Source: Treponema sp. UBA3862 (GTDB taxonomy: Bacteria; Spirochaetota; Spirochaetia; Treponematales; Treponemataceae). Taken from it: a stretch of 64,000 nt of DNA. Both the position numbers and the translations under genes were made by a program. Within the stretch, counting starts at the first letter, position 1. Each line of letters starts with the position of its first letter. Shown here piece after piece: positions 51,413 to 59,827 of this stretch. The stretch is taken from NCBI GenBank assembly GCA_002392405.1, contig DGGY01000041.1, forward strand, positions 1-64,000, written 5' to 3'. Below the pieces are notes generated by a model. It ran no database searches. It was given only the letters and a program-made list of their open reading frames with translations, and was not told the origin of the DNA.

Positions 51413-53160
51413 TATTGTTTAACTCCCCAGCCGATACTGATTTTCTTGTGTCCGATAACATCAGTGTTAAAGTCGAACATCAAGCGGGAAATTACCAGAG
51501 CTGTAAATACAGAAGAACATACACCGATTGCAAGAGAAACTGCAAATCCCTGAATTGAACCTGTACCAAGCTGTGAAAGGAACAGGGCTGCAATGAATGT
51601 TGTAATGTTAGAGTCCATGATTGCCCAGAAAGCATTATCGAAGCCTGATGCAATTGCAGCGGCACGGCTCTTTCCGAGAGCAAGTTCTTCCTTAATGCGT
51701 TCAAAGATAATTACGTTAGCGTCTACTGACATACCAACTGTAAGAATCATACCGGCAATTGAAGAAAGAGTAAGTGTAAGGTTGAATGCTGAAAGCACAG
51801 AGAACATGATGAACATGTTAAGTACCTGAGCAATGATTGCATAGAAACCTGCACCAAGATAGTACATGAGCATGAATACGAGAACGAGACCAAGACCGAG
51901 GGCTAAAGCCATCATACCCTGATGAATTGCCTGTTTACCAAGTGAAGCACCGATAATCTGCTGGCTTTCTACCTTGAGAGGCACTTCAAGATAAGATGTC
52001 TGGAGAACTTTCTGAATATTCTGAGCTTCTTCTACTGTAAATCCACCTGAAAGACTTACGTTACCGCCTGTAATTGCCTGACGGATTGTAGCGGCAGATT
52101 TAATCTTGCTGTCATTTACGATTGCAAGGCGCTCCCCAGTGTGGGCACCTGTAAATTCAGCAAAGATTGAAGCACCTTCAGAATCAAGTGAGAAGTTAAC
52201 TTCTGTCTGACCTGTAGTCTGATCGCGGCTTACCTGAGCAGATTTTACGTGATTACCGTCCAGGGCAACTTCTTTTTTAACTGCAATGTATCCGTGACGC
52301 TGGTCAAGACCGTAAGCATCTTTTGTATAATAACCGAAAACTTCTGTATCAGCCGGAATTACTGAAGGATCAGCAAGACTTCCGTCTTCCCTGAAAGCAT
52401 CCGGTCCTACTGAAGCATAGTAAGCATTAAATGCGTTTGTAGCGTTTTCATCTACAAGACGGAAATTAAGGATCCCCTTACCCTGTACGATTGAGTTAAC
52501 GCTTTCGCCGTCTGCCTGACCCGGAATTTCAATATAAATGCGGTCTTCACCCTGCTGGCGGATAACCGGAGAAGAAAGACCGAATTTATCGATTGAAGAA
52601 GTAAGTGTTTCTACAGCCTGAGTCATAGCCTGAGTCTTAAAGCCTTCAGGATTATCAACTTCTGAAGATTCACGCTGTTTTGCAAGTGCTGCATCAAGGT
52701 CAGCCTTAACGATAATGTTCATACCGCCTGAAAGGTCAAGACCAAGCTTTACGGAAGAATTGTAATTATCTTTTGCCTTTAAGTATTCAGCACGATAATG
52801 ATCTTCAAATACAGTCTGGATTTCTGAAGCACTTGAAAAAGCAGAAAGAACTGCAGATACATTCATTTCTGAAGGTACATCTTTTTTTGCAGCCTTATAA
52901 GCTTTTTTTGCAGCTTTTACTACATAACTGTAAGACTTATCCAGTGAAGCACCTGCGTCTTCATTGGCCTTTGCTTTAAGAGAAGCAACTTCTTCTCTGG
53001 CTTTTTTCTCTGATGCGTCCTTGATTTTTTCAAGTGAACTCAGCGCTACTTTCTGGATTTCAGCAGGAGTACAGAAATACCACTTAACTGAAGGTCTTAA
53101 GAAAAGGGCACAGATAACAAGAACGATCAGGATAAGAATAAAACGACTTCTTTTGTTCAT
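51412..53160 (-). CDS. secD: Protein translocase subunit SecD
   Basis: A 582-residue SecD. The start is set at 53160, where AGGTGG lies 8 nt upstream; an in-frame GTG four codons earlier overlaps that site. One N-terminal helix, the LGLDLSGGMNI motif, a large periplasmic region with a helical insert (about 40-130) and the P1 head domain, then five helices with TVGMSVDANVIIFERIKEEL. Acts with SecF and YajC at SecYEG. Middle gene of the yajC-secD-secF operon. Confidence 0.96.
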   Translation of the reverse strand: MNKRSRFILILIVLVICALFLRPSVKWYFCTPAEIQKVALSSLEKIKDASEKKAREEVASLKAKANEDAGASLDKSYSYVVKAAKKAYKAAKKDVPSEMNVSAVLSAFSSASEIQTVFEDHYRAEYLKAKDNYNSSVKLGLDLSGGMNIIVKADLDAALAKQRESSEVDNPEGFKTQAMTQAVETLTSSIDKFGLSSPVIRQQGEDRIYIEIPGQADGESVNSIVQGKGILNFRLVDENATNAFNAYYASVGPDAFREDGSLADPSVIPADTEVFGYYTKDAYGLDQRHGYIAVKKEVALDGNHVKSAQVSRDQTTGQTEVNFSLDSEGASIFAEFTGAHTGERLAIVNDSKIKSAATIRQAITGGNVSLSGGFTVEEAQNIQKVLQTSYLEVPLKVESQQIIGASLGKQAIHQGMMALALGLGLVLVFMLMYYLGAGFYAIIAQVLNMFIMFSVLSAFNLTLTLSSIAGMILTVGMSVDANVIIFERIKEELALGKSRAAAIASGFDNAFWAIMDSNITTFIAALFLSQLGTGSIQGFAVSLAIGVCSSVFTALVISRLMFDFNTDVIGHKKISIGWGVKQ

Positions 53161-53181
53161 TTTTAATTCCACCTGAGGAAA

Positions 53182-53610
53182 CTATTTATTTTCAGATGAA
53201 GCCTCTTCTGCAGCTTCAGCCTGGCTTTCTTCAGCTTTTACGGCTTCTTCTGCTTTAACCTCATCCCTGTCATCTTTTTTAGATTTTGATTTTTTTTCTG
53301 CAGGCTTATCAACGATAACTGTAGAAATTGCGGTACGGTTGAATTCAATTGATGTTGATGAATCAACTTTAACTACAACTGTCTTTTCTTTTGTAGAAGT
53401 AACAACTCCGTGGATACCACCGATTGTTACTACTTTGTCACCCTTTTTAAGGGCATTGATCATTTTTTCAGTTTCCTTCTGTCTCTTATTCTGAGGACGA
53501 ATAATGAAGAAATAGAAAATTACAAAAACGATAAGAATTGGAGCAAGGCTCATAAGGTTCAGGCCTGTCGGCTGTGCCTGCTGAGTCTGTAATAAAGATA
53601 CAAAAAACAT
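53182..53610 (-). CDS. yajC: Preprotein translocase subunit YajC
   Basis: A 142-residue protein with one N-terminal transmembrane helix (LAPILIVFVIFYFFIIRPQ) followed by the YajC core (RQKETEKMINALKKGDKVVTIGGIHGVV). The C-terminal 45 residues are a Lys/Glu/Ala-rich extension longer than in E. coli YajC (110 residues). GGAAGG precedes the ATG. First gene of the secDF operon; a TATAAA at about 25 nt upstream of the ribosome-binding site may be its -10. Confidence 0.93.
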   Translation of the reverse strand: MFFVSLLQTQQAQPTGLNLMSLAPILIVFVIFYFFIIRPQNKRQKETEKMINALKKGDKVVTIGGIHGVVTSTKEKTVVVKVDSSTSIEFNRTAISTVIVDKPAEKKSKSKKDDRDEVKAEEAVKAEESQAEAAEEASSENK

Positions 53611-53751
53611 TTTTCCTTCCTTATTTTTTGAAATTTATAGCCTTAAAAAGATAACATTTTGAAGGCATCGAGGTCAAGGTAACAAGGGGCAAACGCCTTA
53701 GATAATCTGTACCTGATAAAAAAATACAGCTCCCGGTCAAATCAACGTTTT

Positions 53752-55494
53752 TTATTTAGACAGGAGTACTTCGAGTTCTGAATTAAGTTTTATCAGGGAT
53801 TCGTCAGACGGCGAAAGGGCTACAACCTGTTTCAGATAATACTGGGCTTTGCGGTATTCTTTTTTGCCGTAATAAATCTGATAAAGCCGGAAAAGCGCGT
53901 CCTTGTTGCGGGGATTGGCTGTAAGGCTGGAACGGAGATCTACAAGAACTGCTTCTTCACTGCTTTCAAGATAACTGCGCTCAAAATACAGAAAACTTTT
54001 CATTTTAGAGGAAGCATTCTGAAGGTTTGAGGAAATAAGACGGGAAGCTTCACCGGTTCTTCCTGTAGAAATAAGGACTTTTATGTAATTCTGAAGCACT
54101 TCTTCATCCTTAGGCTTTTCACTGTAAAGTGAAGAAGATAAATTCCATGCTTCATCCTTTCTTCCTGCGTTAAGACAGATATTTACATGAGTAAAAACCG
54201 CACTTTCAGGAACATTTTTCTGCTTCAAAAGACGGGAACTCACTTCATAGGCCTGAGCCCACTTTTTACGAAGGGCAAGTTCATCAATCTGGATTTTTAA
54301 AGCCTCAAGATTTTTTGGATCTTTTTCAAGAATTAAAGCTGCAAGTTCACCTGCACTTTTTCCGTTGATTTTAAGGCCTGTTTCTGAAGCCAGGGAGGCA
54401 GCCGTCAGGACAATCTGAGAATCATCAGGATAAAGAGAAAGTGCTTTTTCTATTGTAGCAGCCGCACCCGTCATATTTTTATTCCAGTCTTTCTGAACCT
54501 GCGCACGAAGCACTAAATATTCACGGTTTTCAGAATCACGCCGTGCATAGACATCAAGGAGTGAAGCAGCACGGATATAATCCTGTCTTGAAACAAGGAT
54601 CCGCGCCCTGAAAAGAATATAGTAAGTATTTTCAGGTTCCTGCTGCAAAACACGCGCAACATAGCGTTCGCTTTCTTCAAGACGGTTAAGGGAATAACCT
54701 GCTTCAGCACACAGTTTTAAGGCAGGAGTGTAAACAGGATTTTTATTAACTATTTTTTCACCAAGTTCAAATGCTTTTGAAGCTTTTCCTGTTTTCAGAT
54801 AACTCTGTCCCAGGGCGTAGATTATTTCGATTGTATCAGGCGATTTTTCATATGCCTTTTCAAAATAACTGACAGAATCCGAATATTTTTCCTGCCGGCG
54901 GCACAAAACTCCATAAAGATAATTTGCCAGGACACTTTCAGAATTTAATTCGAGTGTTTTTTTTAAAGAAGCCTCCGACAGTGCATAATAATCACTGCGG
55001 CTTTCACTCGTAAGCAGGACCAGGGAAGGAAGAACTAAAGTCAGGAAATCATAATCTCCCGTACTCTCATCATAAATTCCCTGCTTTGCAGATTCAAGTG
55101 CCCCGATATATGGATTTGAAGAAGAAACTTCAAAACTGTCCAGGTTTTCATTTTCAGAAGGCCAGAGGATACTCATAAGAGCGCGGGCAGTCATCAGAAG
55201 GATTTTCTCATTTTCCTGATACAGCGAATACTCTTTTCTTAAAAGCGCATAAGCCGTTTTTATTGAGGAAGGAGAACCGTTTTCAACTTCCTTAACCGCC
55301 TGAGGATTTACTCCCGCAAAAAAATTTACTGACTTTTTATGAGGAACAGCAATTGTAACAGCCTGAGAAGGATCTGCAGTGTACTGAGTCTCTATATGAT
55401 CCTTCGCCGTCACTTTGTCTTTTGGAACAGAACCGCATGAGAAGAGAGAAACTATAATTAAGGCTGCACAGAAACTGCGGCAGAATAATCTCAT
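53752..55494 (-). CDS. TPR-repeat lipoprotein
   Basis: A 580-residue lipoprotein (lipobox LFSC, Cys20) made of about a dozen TPR-like repeats; clear ones include ANYLYGVLCRRQEKYSDSVS, IEIIYALGQSYLKTGKASKA and RKAQYYLKQVVALSPSDES. TPR lipoproteins serve as envelope scaffolds. The ATG overlaps the stop of the membrane-protein gene upstream (ATGA), so the two are produced together. The 141-bp gap to yajC has no clear terminator. Confidence 0.85.
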   Translation of the reverse strand: MRLFCRSFCAALIIVSLFSCGSVPKDKVTAKDHIETQYTADPSQAVTIAVPHKKSVNFFAGVNPQAVKEVENGSPSSIKTAYALLRKEYSLYQENEKILLMTARALMSILWPSENENLDSFEVSSSNPYIGALESAKQGIYDESTGDYDFLTLVLPSLVLLTSESRSDYYALSEASLKKTLELNSESVLANYLYGVLCRRQEKYSDSVSYFEKAYEKSPDTIEIIYALGQSYLKTGKASKAFELGEKIVNKNPVYTPALKLCAEAGYSLNRLEESERYVARVLQQEPENTYYILFRARILVSRQDYIRAASLLDVYARRDSENREYLVLRAQVQKDWNKNMTGAAATIEKALSLYPDDSQIVLTAASLASETGLKINGKSAGELAALILEKDPKNLEALKIQIDELALRKKWAQAYEVSSRLLKQKNVPESAVFTHVNICLNAGRKDEAWNLSSSLYSEKPKDEEVLQNYIKVLISTGRTGEASRLISSNLQNASSKMKSFLYFERSYLESSEEAVLVDLRSSLTANPRNKDALFRLYQIYYGKKEYRKAQYYLKQVVALSPSDESLIKLNSELEVLLSK

Positions 55495-56078
55495 TCCTTC
55501 ACTTCCCCTTCCCCCTCACTTTCTTCGCTGTCATACGGAAAATGAGAAGCGGGATTCTGCTGGATTAAAAATAAAACTATAAGGGAAAGCCCTAAAAAAA
55601 CAGGAAATACAGGCCAGAAAATCGAAAGCCAGCGGCGGAAACTCATTGAAATTAAATCAAGCGAAAATAAAAGAAAATATGACCCCATGCACATTAAAAG
55701 CACAGATGGAAAAAGATAAGCCACACGAATCCGTCTGTCTTTTGCAATTCCTGTAAGAAGAGTTGATATGCCTGCAAGCACAATTGAAACAGGCCAGAGT
55801 CCGCTGAAGCCGGGGCTTACAAGCCCTGAACAGACTATAACAAAGAAAAAACCTGTAAGAACGGAATAAAGACCAATAAAAAAAAGCTGTGCGTAATTAA
55901 ACTTTGCCAGGGAAAGATAAAAGACTATGGCCCCGGTTACGGTTAAAATCACCGTCCACGGCTCAACATGTCCGTTAAGGCGCAGTGCAATTCTTGTAAA
56001 AAAAAGCACTCCCGCAAGAATACAGATAACGCCAAGAGCCAGAATCATATTTAATGTAGCTGCAGTCAGTTTCTTCAT
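55491..56078 (-). CDS. Small polytopic membrane protein (LiaF/DUF5668-like helices)
   Basis: A 195-residue protein with about six transmembrane helices; the arrangement of paired helices containing FWPVFPVFLGLSLI resembles the transmembrane part of LiaF/LiaI-type proteins, where a WPxxLIxxG repeat is typical. The C-terminus is acidic (SEESEGEGEVKE). AAAGGTCC precedes the ATG. It is translationally coupled to the TPR lipoprotein downstream. Function unknown; resemblance is weak. Confidence 0.7.
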   Translation of the reverse strand: MKKLTAATLNMILALGVICILAGVLFFTRIALRLNGHVEPWTVILTVTGAIVFYLSLAKFNYAQLFFIGLYSVLTGFFFVIVCSGLVSPGFSGLWPVSIVLAGISTLLTGIAKDRRIRVAYLFPSVLLMCMGSYFLLFSLDLISMSFRRWLSIFWPVFPVFLGLSLIVLFLIQQNPASHFPYDSEESEGEGEVKE

Positions 56079-56149
56079 GCCGGACCTTTAAAATATACAG
56101 GATTTAATACCACGCAGAAAAATAAAAATTAAACAGCACGGTAATATAC

Positions 56150-56179
56150 AGAATACACCAAGTTCCGCCCCCTTGCCAA
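56150..56179 (-). promoter_or_regulatory. Promoter of the membrane protein/TPR lipoprotein operon
   Basis: Minus strand TTGGCA (56174-56179), 18-nt spacer, TATTCT (56150-56155). Its -35 overlaps the -35 of the divergent plus-strand promoter (56173-56201). Confidence 0.5.
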
Positions 56180-56201
56180 TAACAAAGCACTTTGCTACTC
56201 T
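56173..56201 (+). promoter_or_regulatory. Promoter placing the start site on the ATG (leaderless)
   Basis: TTGCCA (56173-56178), 17-nt spacer, TACTCT (56196-56201), then 6 nt to the ATG at 56208. No Shine-Dalgarno. Confidence 0.6.
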
Positions 56202-56207
56202 TTAAAT

Positions 56208-57236
56208 ATGAAGTTTAAAGCAGCAGCATTTGCATTAATAACTCTTTTTTTAACGGTTTTCACCTCCTGCAGAAAAGCACAGGATAATGATGACCTTACC
56301 CAGCTCCAGAACCTGCTGACAGACTCAAGCCTTTCCGTTCAGACAAGATATGCCGTAATAAACAGAATAGCAAACAGCTTTTACACAAACGGAAAATCAA
56401 GCGAAATGACGCTGTTCCTTACAGAATGGGTCGAAAAACACCCTGACGACATCTACAATTCCTACTGGCTTTTAATGATTGCTTCAAACTATCTTGAAAA
56501 CGGGGCAGATTCCGTAGCCGAATACTATTTCGACAGAATCCTTAAAAACTACCCTGACCTTCTGATACAGGGAAAATCTATTCACTTTATGTGCCTCCAG
56601 CACCTGATTCAAATCAGTAAAGACTCAAAAAACCGTATTTTCTATTTTAATCAGCTGGTAAGCCGTTTTCCGTCTCTTGTCAGCATTACCGAAATGTATG
56701 TAAGGCTTGCACTTGAGTACGAAAAAGAAGGCGAATACAACCAGGCCCTTAAATCCTATTCAATGTTTTTAAAACAGCCTGATGCCTCAACCATCCAGAT
56801 TCCGGGAATTCAAAACGCCTACTCAACAGCCCGCAAGATGGTCGATTTTTCAAACTCTTCAAAAGACTGGACCTTCGACTCGCTTGAATCACTTGAAACA
56901 TCGGTAAAAAAGGCAATCAGACAGTACGACTGGCGCTCACTCGACAAATACCGCTCAAAAGTAAATTTCTTTGCAATGTCATGGAAATCAAGTGAAACTG
57001 ACGCAAATGCCCTTGAAAACTTTTCAATGCGCGGCTTCATGGTAGGACAGAGAATCCGCTACAACGAAAAACTCGACGAAACTTCAAACCCGAACGAGGC
57101 ATACCTTCGCACTACCGGCTGGAGCCCTTACATGCCGGTCTGGTACCTGTATTTCAGAAAGGTAAACTTTCCTGTAGACCCGGAAATCCACGGCCGCTGG
57201 GAATGGGCTGGAATCTATTATGGCGAAAAAATGTAA
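56208..57236 (+). CDS. Lipoprotein with TPR-like helical repeats
   Basis: A 342-residue lipoprotein (signal peptide ending FTSC, Cys22). Helical repeats of TPR character occupy about 60-220 (YNSYWLLMIASNYLENGADSV, YVRLALEYEKEGEYNQALKS). It overlaps the downstream lytic transglycosylase gene by 17 nt, and a third gene in the series encodes an OmpA-domain protein, so the trio probably works together at the outer membrane/peptidoglycan interface. Exact role unknown. Confidence 0.8.
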   Translation: MKFKAAAFALITLFLTVFTSCRKAQDNDDLTQLQNLLTDSSLSVQTRYAVINRIANSFYTNGKSSEMTLFLTEWVEKHPDDIYNSYWLLMIASNYLENGADSVAEYYFDRILKNYPDLLIQGKSIHFMCLQHLIQISKDSKNRIFYFNQLVSRFPSLVSITEMYVRLALEYEKEGEYNQALKSYSMFLKQPDASTIQIPGIQNAYSTARKMVDFSNSSKDWTFDSLESLETSVKKAIRQYDWRSLDKYRSKVNFFAMSWKSSETDANALENFSMRGFMVGQRIRYNEKLDETSNPNEAYLRTTGWSPYMPVWYLYFRKVNFPVDPEIHGRWEWAGIYYGEKM

Positions 57237-58323
57237 AGGAAAAGTGTCTTATTGTTCTGAGCACTTTTTCCTGAAAACTGCAGTTATTTTATGCCTGTTT
57301 TTCCTTCCGCTTTCGTTTTTACATTCTGAAGAAGCCTTGTCAAAAGCAGGCGGAATAGACATTCCTGACACACCTTATGCAAAAACACAGATAAAAAAAT
57401 ACATTGACCAGTACACAAAGCCCTTCGGAAAACAGCAGCTTTACGATGTTTTAGACGGAGGCGAACTTTACCGCCTGTATGTAAGACAGGAATTAAAAAA
57501 AAGAGGAATGCCTGCCGCCCTGGAATATCTTCCTGTAGTCGAAAGTGACTACAATCCCCTTGCGGTGAGCAGAAGCGGGGCAAAAGGCCTGTGGCAGTTC
57601 ATGGACAATTCGATTGCAGGCCTTTTAAAAAAGACTGAGTGGATTGATGAGCGCTATGACCCGTGGAAAAGCACTGACGCAGCCCTTACAAAACTTCAGG
57701 AAAACTATACCCAGTTTAAAGACTGGCCTGTTGCAATCGCAGCCTACAACTGCGGGGCAGGTGCAATGAAAAGAATCCTTGCAAAAAGCCCGGTAAAAAC
57801 CTTCTGGTATATTTCAGAAAACTCACTTTTAAGGGACCAGAGCGTACAGTATGTGCCTAAGCTTCTTGCAATCTGCACGCTTGCAGAAAACCCTGAACAC
57901 TACGGAATCACTCTTCCTGAAGTAACAAAATCAACGCTCTACGCAGAATTTGACTATCTGCCCGTAAAAGAAGAGATTAACCTCGACCGTCTGGCCTCCG
58001 AATTAAAAATGGACAGTGCCATACTAAAAAAACTCAATTCAGCCCTTTTAAAAGACTGTACTCCCCCCTCTTCAATTTACCAGCTCAGGCTTCCGCCCGG
58101 AATGAAAAACAGTGCCGCCTTCGCAGCTGAAGTAATCTTAAATCACAAAAGCCATGTTCCTCCAGCCAGAGGCAAAACTGTTGTGCATACAGTGACCCCG
58201 GGAGAAACACTGTGGTCGATTTCAAAAAAATACGGAGTAACAGTTGAAAGCATACAGCTTCTAAACGGCTTAAAGTCAGGAGATACCCTTCCGGCAGGAA
58301 AAAAACTTTATATCAAACAGTAA
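57220..58323 (+). CDS. MltD-like lytic transglycosylase with LysM domain
   Basis: A 367-residue exported murein hydrolase. A hydrophobic signal segment (about 18-35) is followed by an SLT domain: catalytic Glu108 in PVVESDYNPLAVSRSGAKGLWQFM, then AIAAYNCGAGAMKRI and YVPKLLAICTLA. A single LysM peptidoglycan-binding module (TVTPGETLWSISKKYGVTVE) forms the C-terminus (about 319-365). It would cleave the MurNAc-GlcNAc bond to give 1,6-anhydro ends. The start overlaps the preceding gene; an alternative GTG 8 codons later has AAAGGA too close, so I keep the ATG. Confidence 0.9.
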   Translation: MAKKCKGKVSYCSEHFFLKTAVILCLFFLPLSFLHSEEALSKAGGIDIPDTPYAKTQIKKYIDQYTKPFGKQQLYDVLDGGELYRLYVRQELKKRGMPAALEYLPVVESDYNPLAVSRSGAKGLWQFMDNSIAGLLKKTEWIDERYDPWKSTDAALTKLQENYTQFKDWPVAIAAYNCGAGAMKRILAKSPVKTFWYISENSLLRDQSVQYVPKLLAICTLAENPEHYGITLPEVTKSTLYAEFDYLPVKEEINLDRLASELKMDSAILKKLNSALLKDCTPPSSIYQLRLPPGMKNSAAFAAEVILNHKSHVPPARGKTVVHTVTPGETLWSISKKYGVTVESIQLLNGLKSGDTLPAGKKLYIKQ

Positions 58324-58402
58324 AATGCCGAAAATTTAATGGCGGACTGTCTTAAAAAAACAGACAGTGACTGCTTAGACCGGTAATTACAGGGAGCTGA
58401 TT

Positions 58403-59734
58403 TTGAAAAAGTTTATTTCGTTTACCCTTTCAGTTTTAATTAGTACAGCCTTTTTATCTGCAGAAGGCGGCGACATGACAAGTGAGAGTTTTATCGACTG
58501 GACGACAAACACTTTTACCTCGTCAGTAAAACTCGACCTTGATAAAGCAGGAATTACAATGCCGTCAGGAAAAAATACAGCTGTAAACCAGATAAACATG
58601 GAACTTCCTGACCTCATAAAAGATCCGCTCCTTTCCCTCAATGTAAACTCAAGCACACAGCTTTCTGACCTTATTCTTTCTGATTCAATTACACTTGAAG
58701 AAATAACCCAGATTGTAAACACTTCTAAGCGCACTCCGGGAATATTTGTAAATTCAAGTTCTACATTAAAAGTGGATCATACAATCAACACAATACGCGT
58801 TTCTTCACTTTTAATCCGGCATAAATATCCGTATAAAAACCCGCGTCCTGTTGAACTCGTTCCAAGCCGTGCTTACACAGGAATTATAATTGATGCCCGG
58901 GGCGCTCTTCCTGTTCACGGAGAATTTACAAAAGATGACGTTTACCCGTGTTTTTTCCCGCAGATATGGGATGAAAACATGAACCTTATCTATGAAAGGA
59001 ATATGGGAGATCCTGAAACTGAAGCAAAAGAAGGTTTTGTACGCTACGACTGGTCAGAGGACGAAACAAGATATGCAGATAAAGTCGGATTTGATCCCCT
59101 TCACATAAGCGCAAGAAAAGTCTACGGAAGATTCAGGACAGATCCTGTTATTTCAAGAAATGATGCCTTAAAAATTCTTTCTGTACCTGAAAACCTGGAA
59201 CTTCTCCGCCAGGGAAAAGTAGTAGTTCTTTTAAACAAAGAAAACCTCATCAAGGGCGTTGAAGTTCCTGAAAAAACAAAACAGTACTATGCGGCAATCA
59301 AAGAATTAAAACAGCTGCTTTTTTCACCTGAAGACGCACCAGTTATACAGGACACAATAAGAGGCATTCAGATTCTCTATGATTTAAAGTTTGTTGCTGA
59401 CAGTGCCCGTCTTTTAGACAGTGAATATGAAAAAGTCAAAAATCTTGCAGAAAGCCTGAAAAAAATCAATGTTGACAATGCCTATACAATTCTTATTGAA
59501 GGACATACAGCGGACGTAAACAAACCTGAAGGCCAGATGAAACTCAGTATCCAGCGAACACAGACAATAATGAATGAACTTGTTAAGAACGGACTTGATA
59601 AATCACTCTTCTCTTACCGCGGTTACGGCGGAACACAGCCGGTTGCAAGCAACGCAACACCGGAAGGCAGGGCCCAGAACCGCCGGGTAATAATCACGGC
59701 ACGGCCAAAAGCAACATACATTCAGAGGAATTAG
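58403..59734 (+). CDS. OmpA-domain envelope protein (Tp0624-like)
   Basis: A 443-residue exported protein starting at a TTG with GGGAG 6 nt upstream and a signal peptide ending FLSAEG. The N-terminal 300 residues include a conserved-looking block (PSRAYTGIIIDARGALPVHGEF, then PCFFPQIWDENMNLIYERNMG). The C-terminal OmpA-like peptidoglycan-binding domain is evident: ILIEGHTADV, LSIQRTQTIMNELVKNGL and GRAQNRRVIITA. The domain order resembles Treponema pallidum Tp0624. Last gene of the lipoprotein, transglycosylase, OmpA series; an ACTGTCT/AGACAGT hairpin lies in the 79-nt gap before it. Confidence 0.85.
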   Translation: MKKFISFTLSVLISTAFLSAEGGDMTSESFIDWTTNTFTSSVKLDLDKAGITMPSGKNTAVNQINMELPDLIKDPLLSLNVNSSTQLSDLILSDSITLEEITQIVNTSKRTPGIFVNSSSTLKVDHTINTIRVSSLLIRHKYPYKNPRPVELVPSRAYTGIIIDARGALPVHGEFTKDDVYPCFFPQIWDENMNLIYERNMGDPETEAKEGFVRYDWSEDETRYADKVGFDPLHISARKVYGRFRTDPVISRNDALKILSVPENLELLRQGKVVVLLNKENLIKGVEVPEKTKQYYAAIKELKQLLFSPEDAPVIQDTIRGIQILYDLKFVADSARLLDSEYEKVKNLAESLKKINVDNAYTILIEGHTADVNKPEGQMKLSIQRTQTIMNELVKNGLDKSLFSYRGYGGTQPVASNATPEGRAQNRRVIITARPKATYIQRN

Positions 59735-59827
59735 GATTACAAAAATCCATCCCTGGATTTTTGTAATCGCATGAATTTTCTTTAGAAAATTCATGCTTTT
59801 CAGGTCAGCGCATCCGTGCGCTGCTTT
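59735..59827 (+). terminator. Three stacked hairpins between convergent genes
   Basis: Consecutive perfect hairpins: 59735-59749 with 59754-59768 (15 bp, loop TCCC); 59769-59780 with 59785-59796 (12 bp, loop TTTA); 59806-59812 with 59817-59823 (CAGCGCA/TGCGCTG, loop TCCG) followed by CTTTTTAC. The last one is a normal intrinsic terminator for the OmpA gene. The series has the same architecture and order as the repeat unit at 24241-24540 read on the minus strand, with different sequence. Confidence 0.85.
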
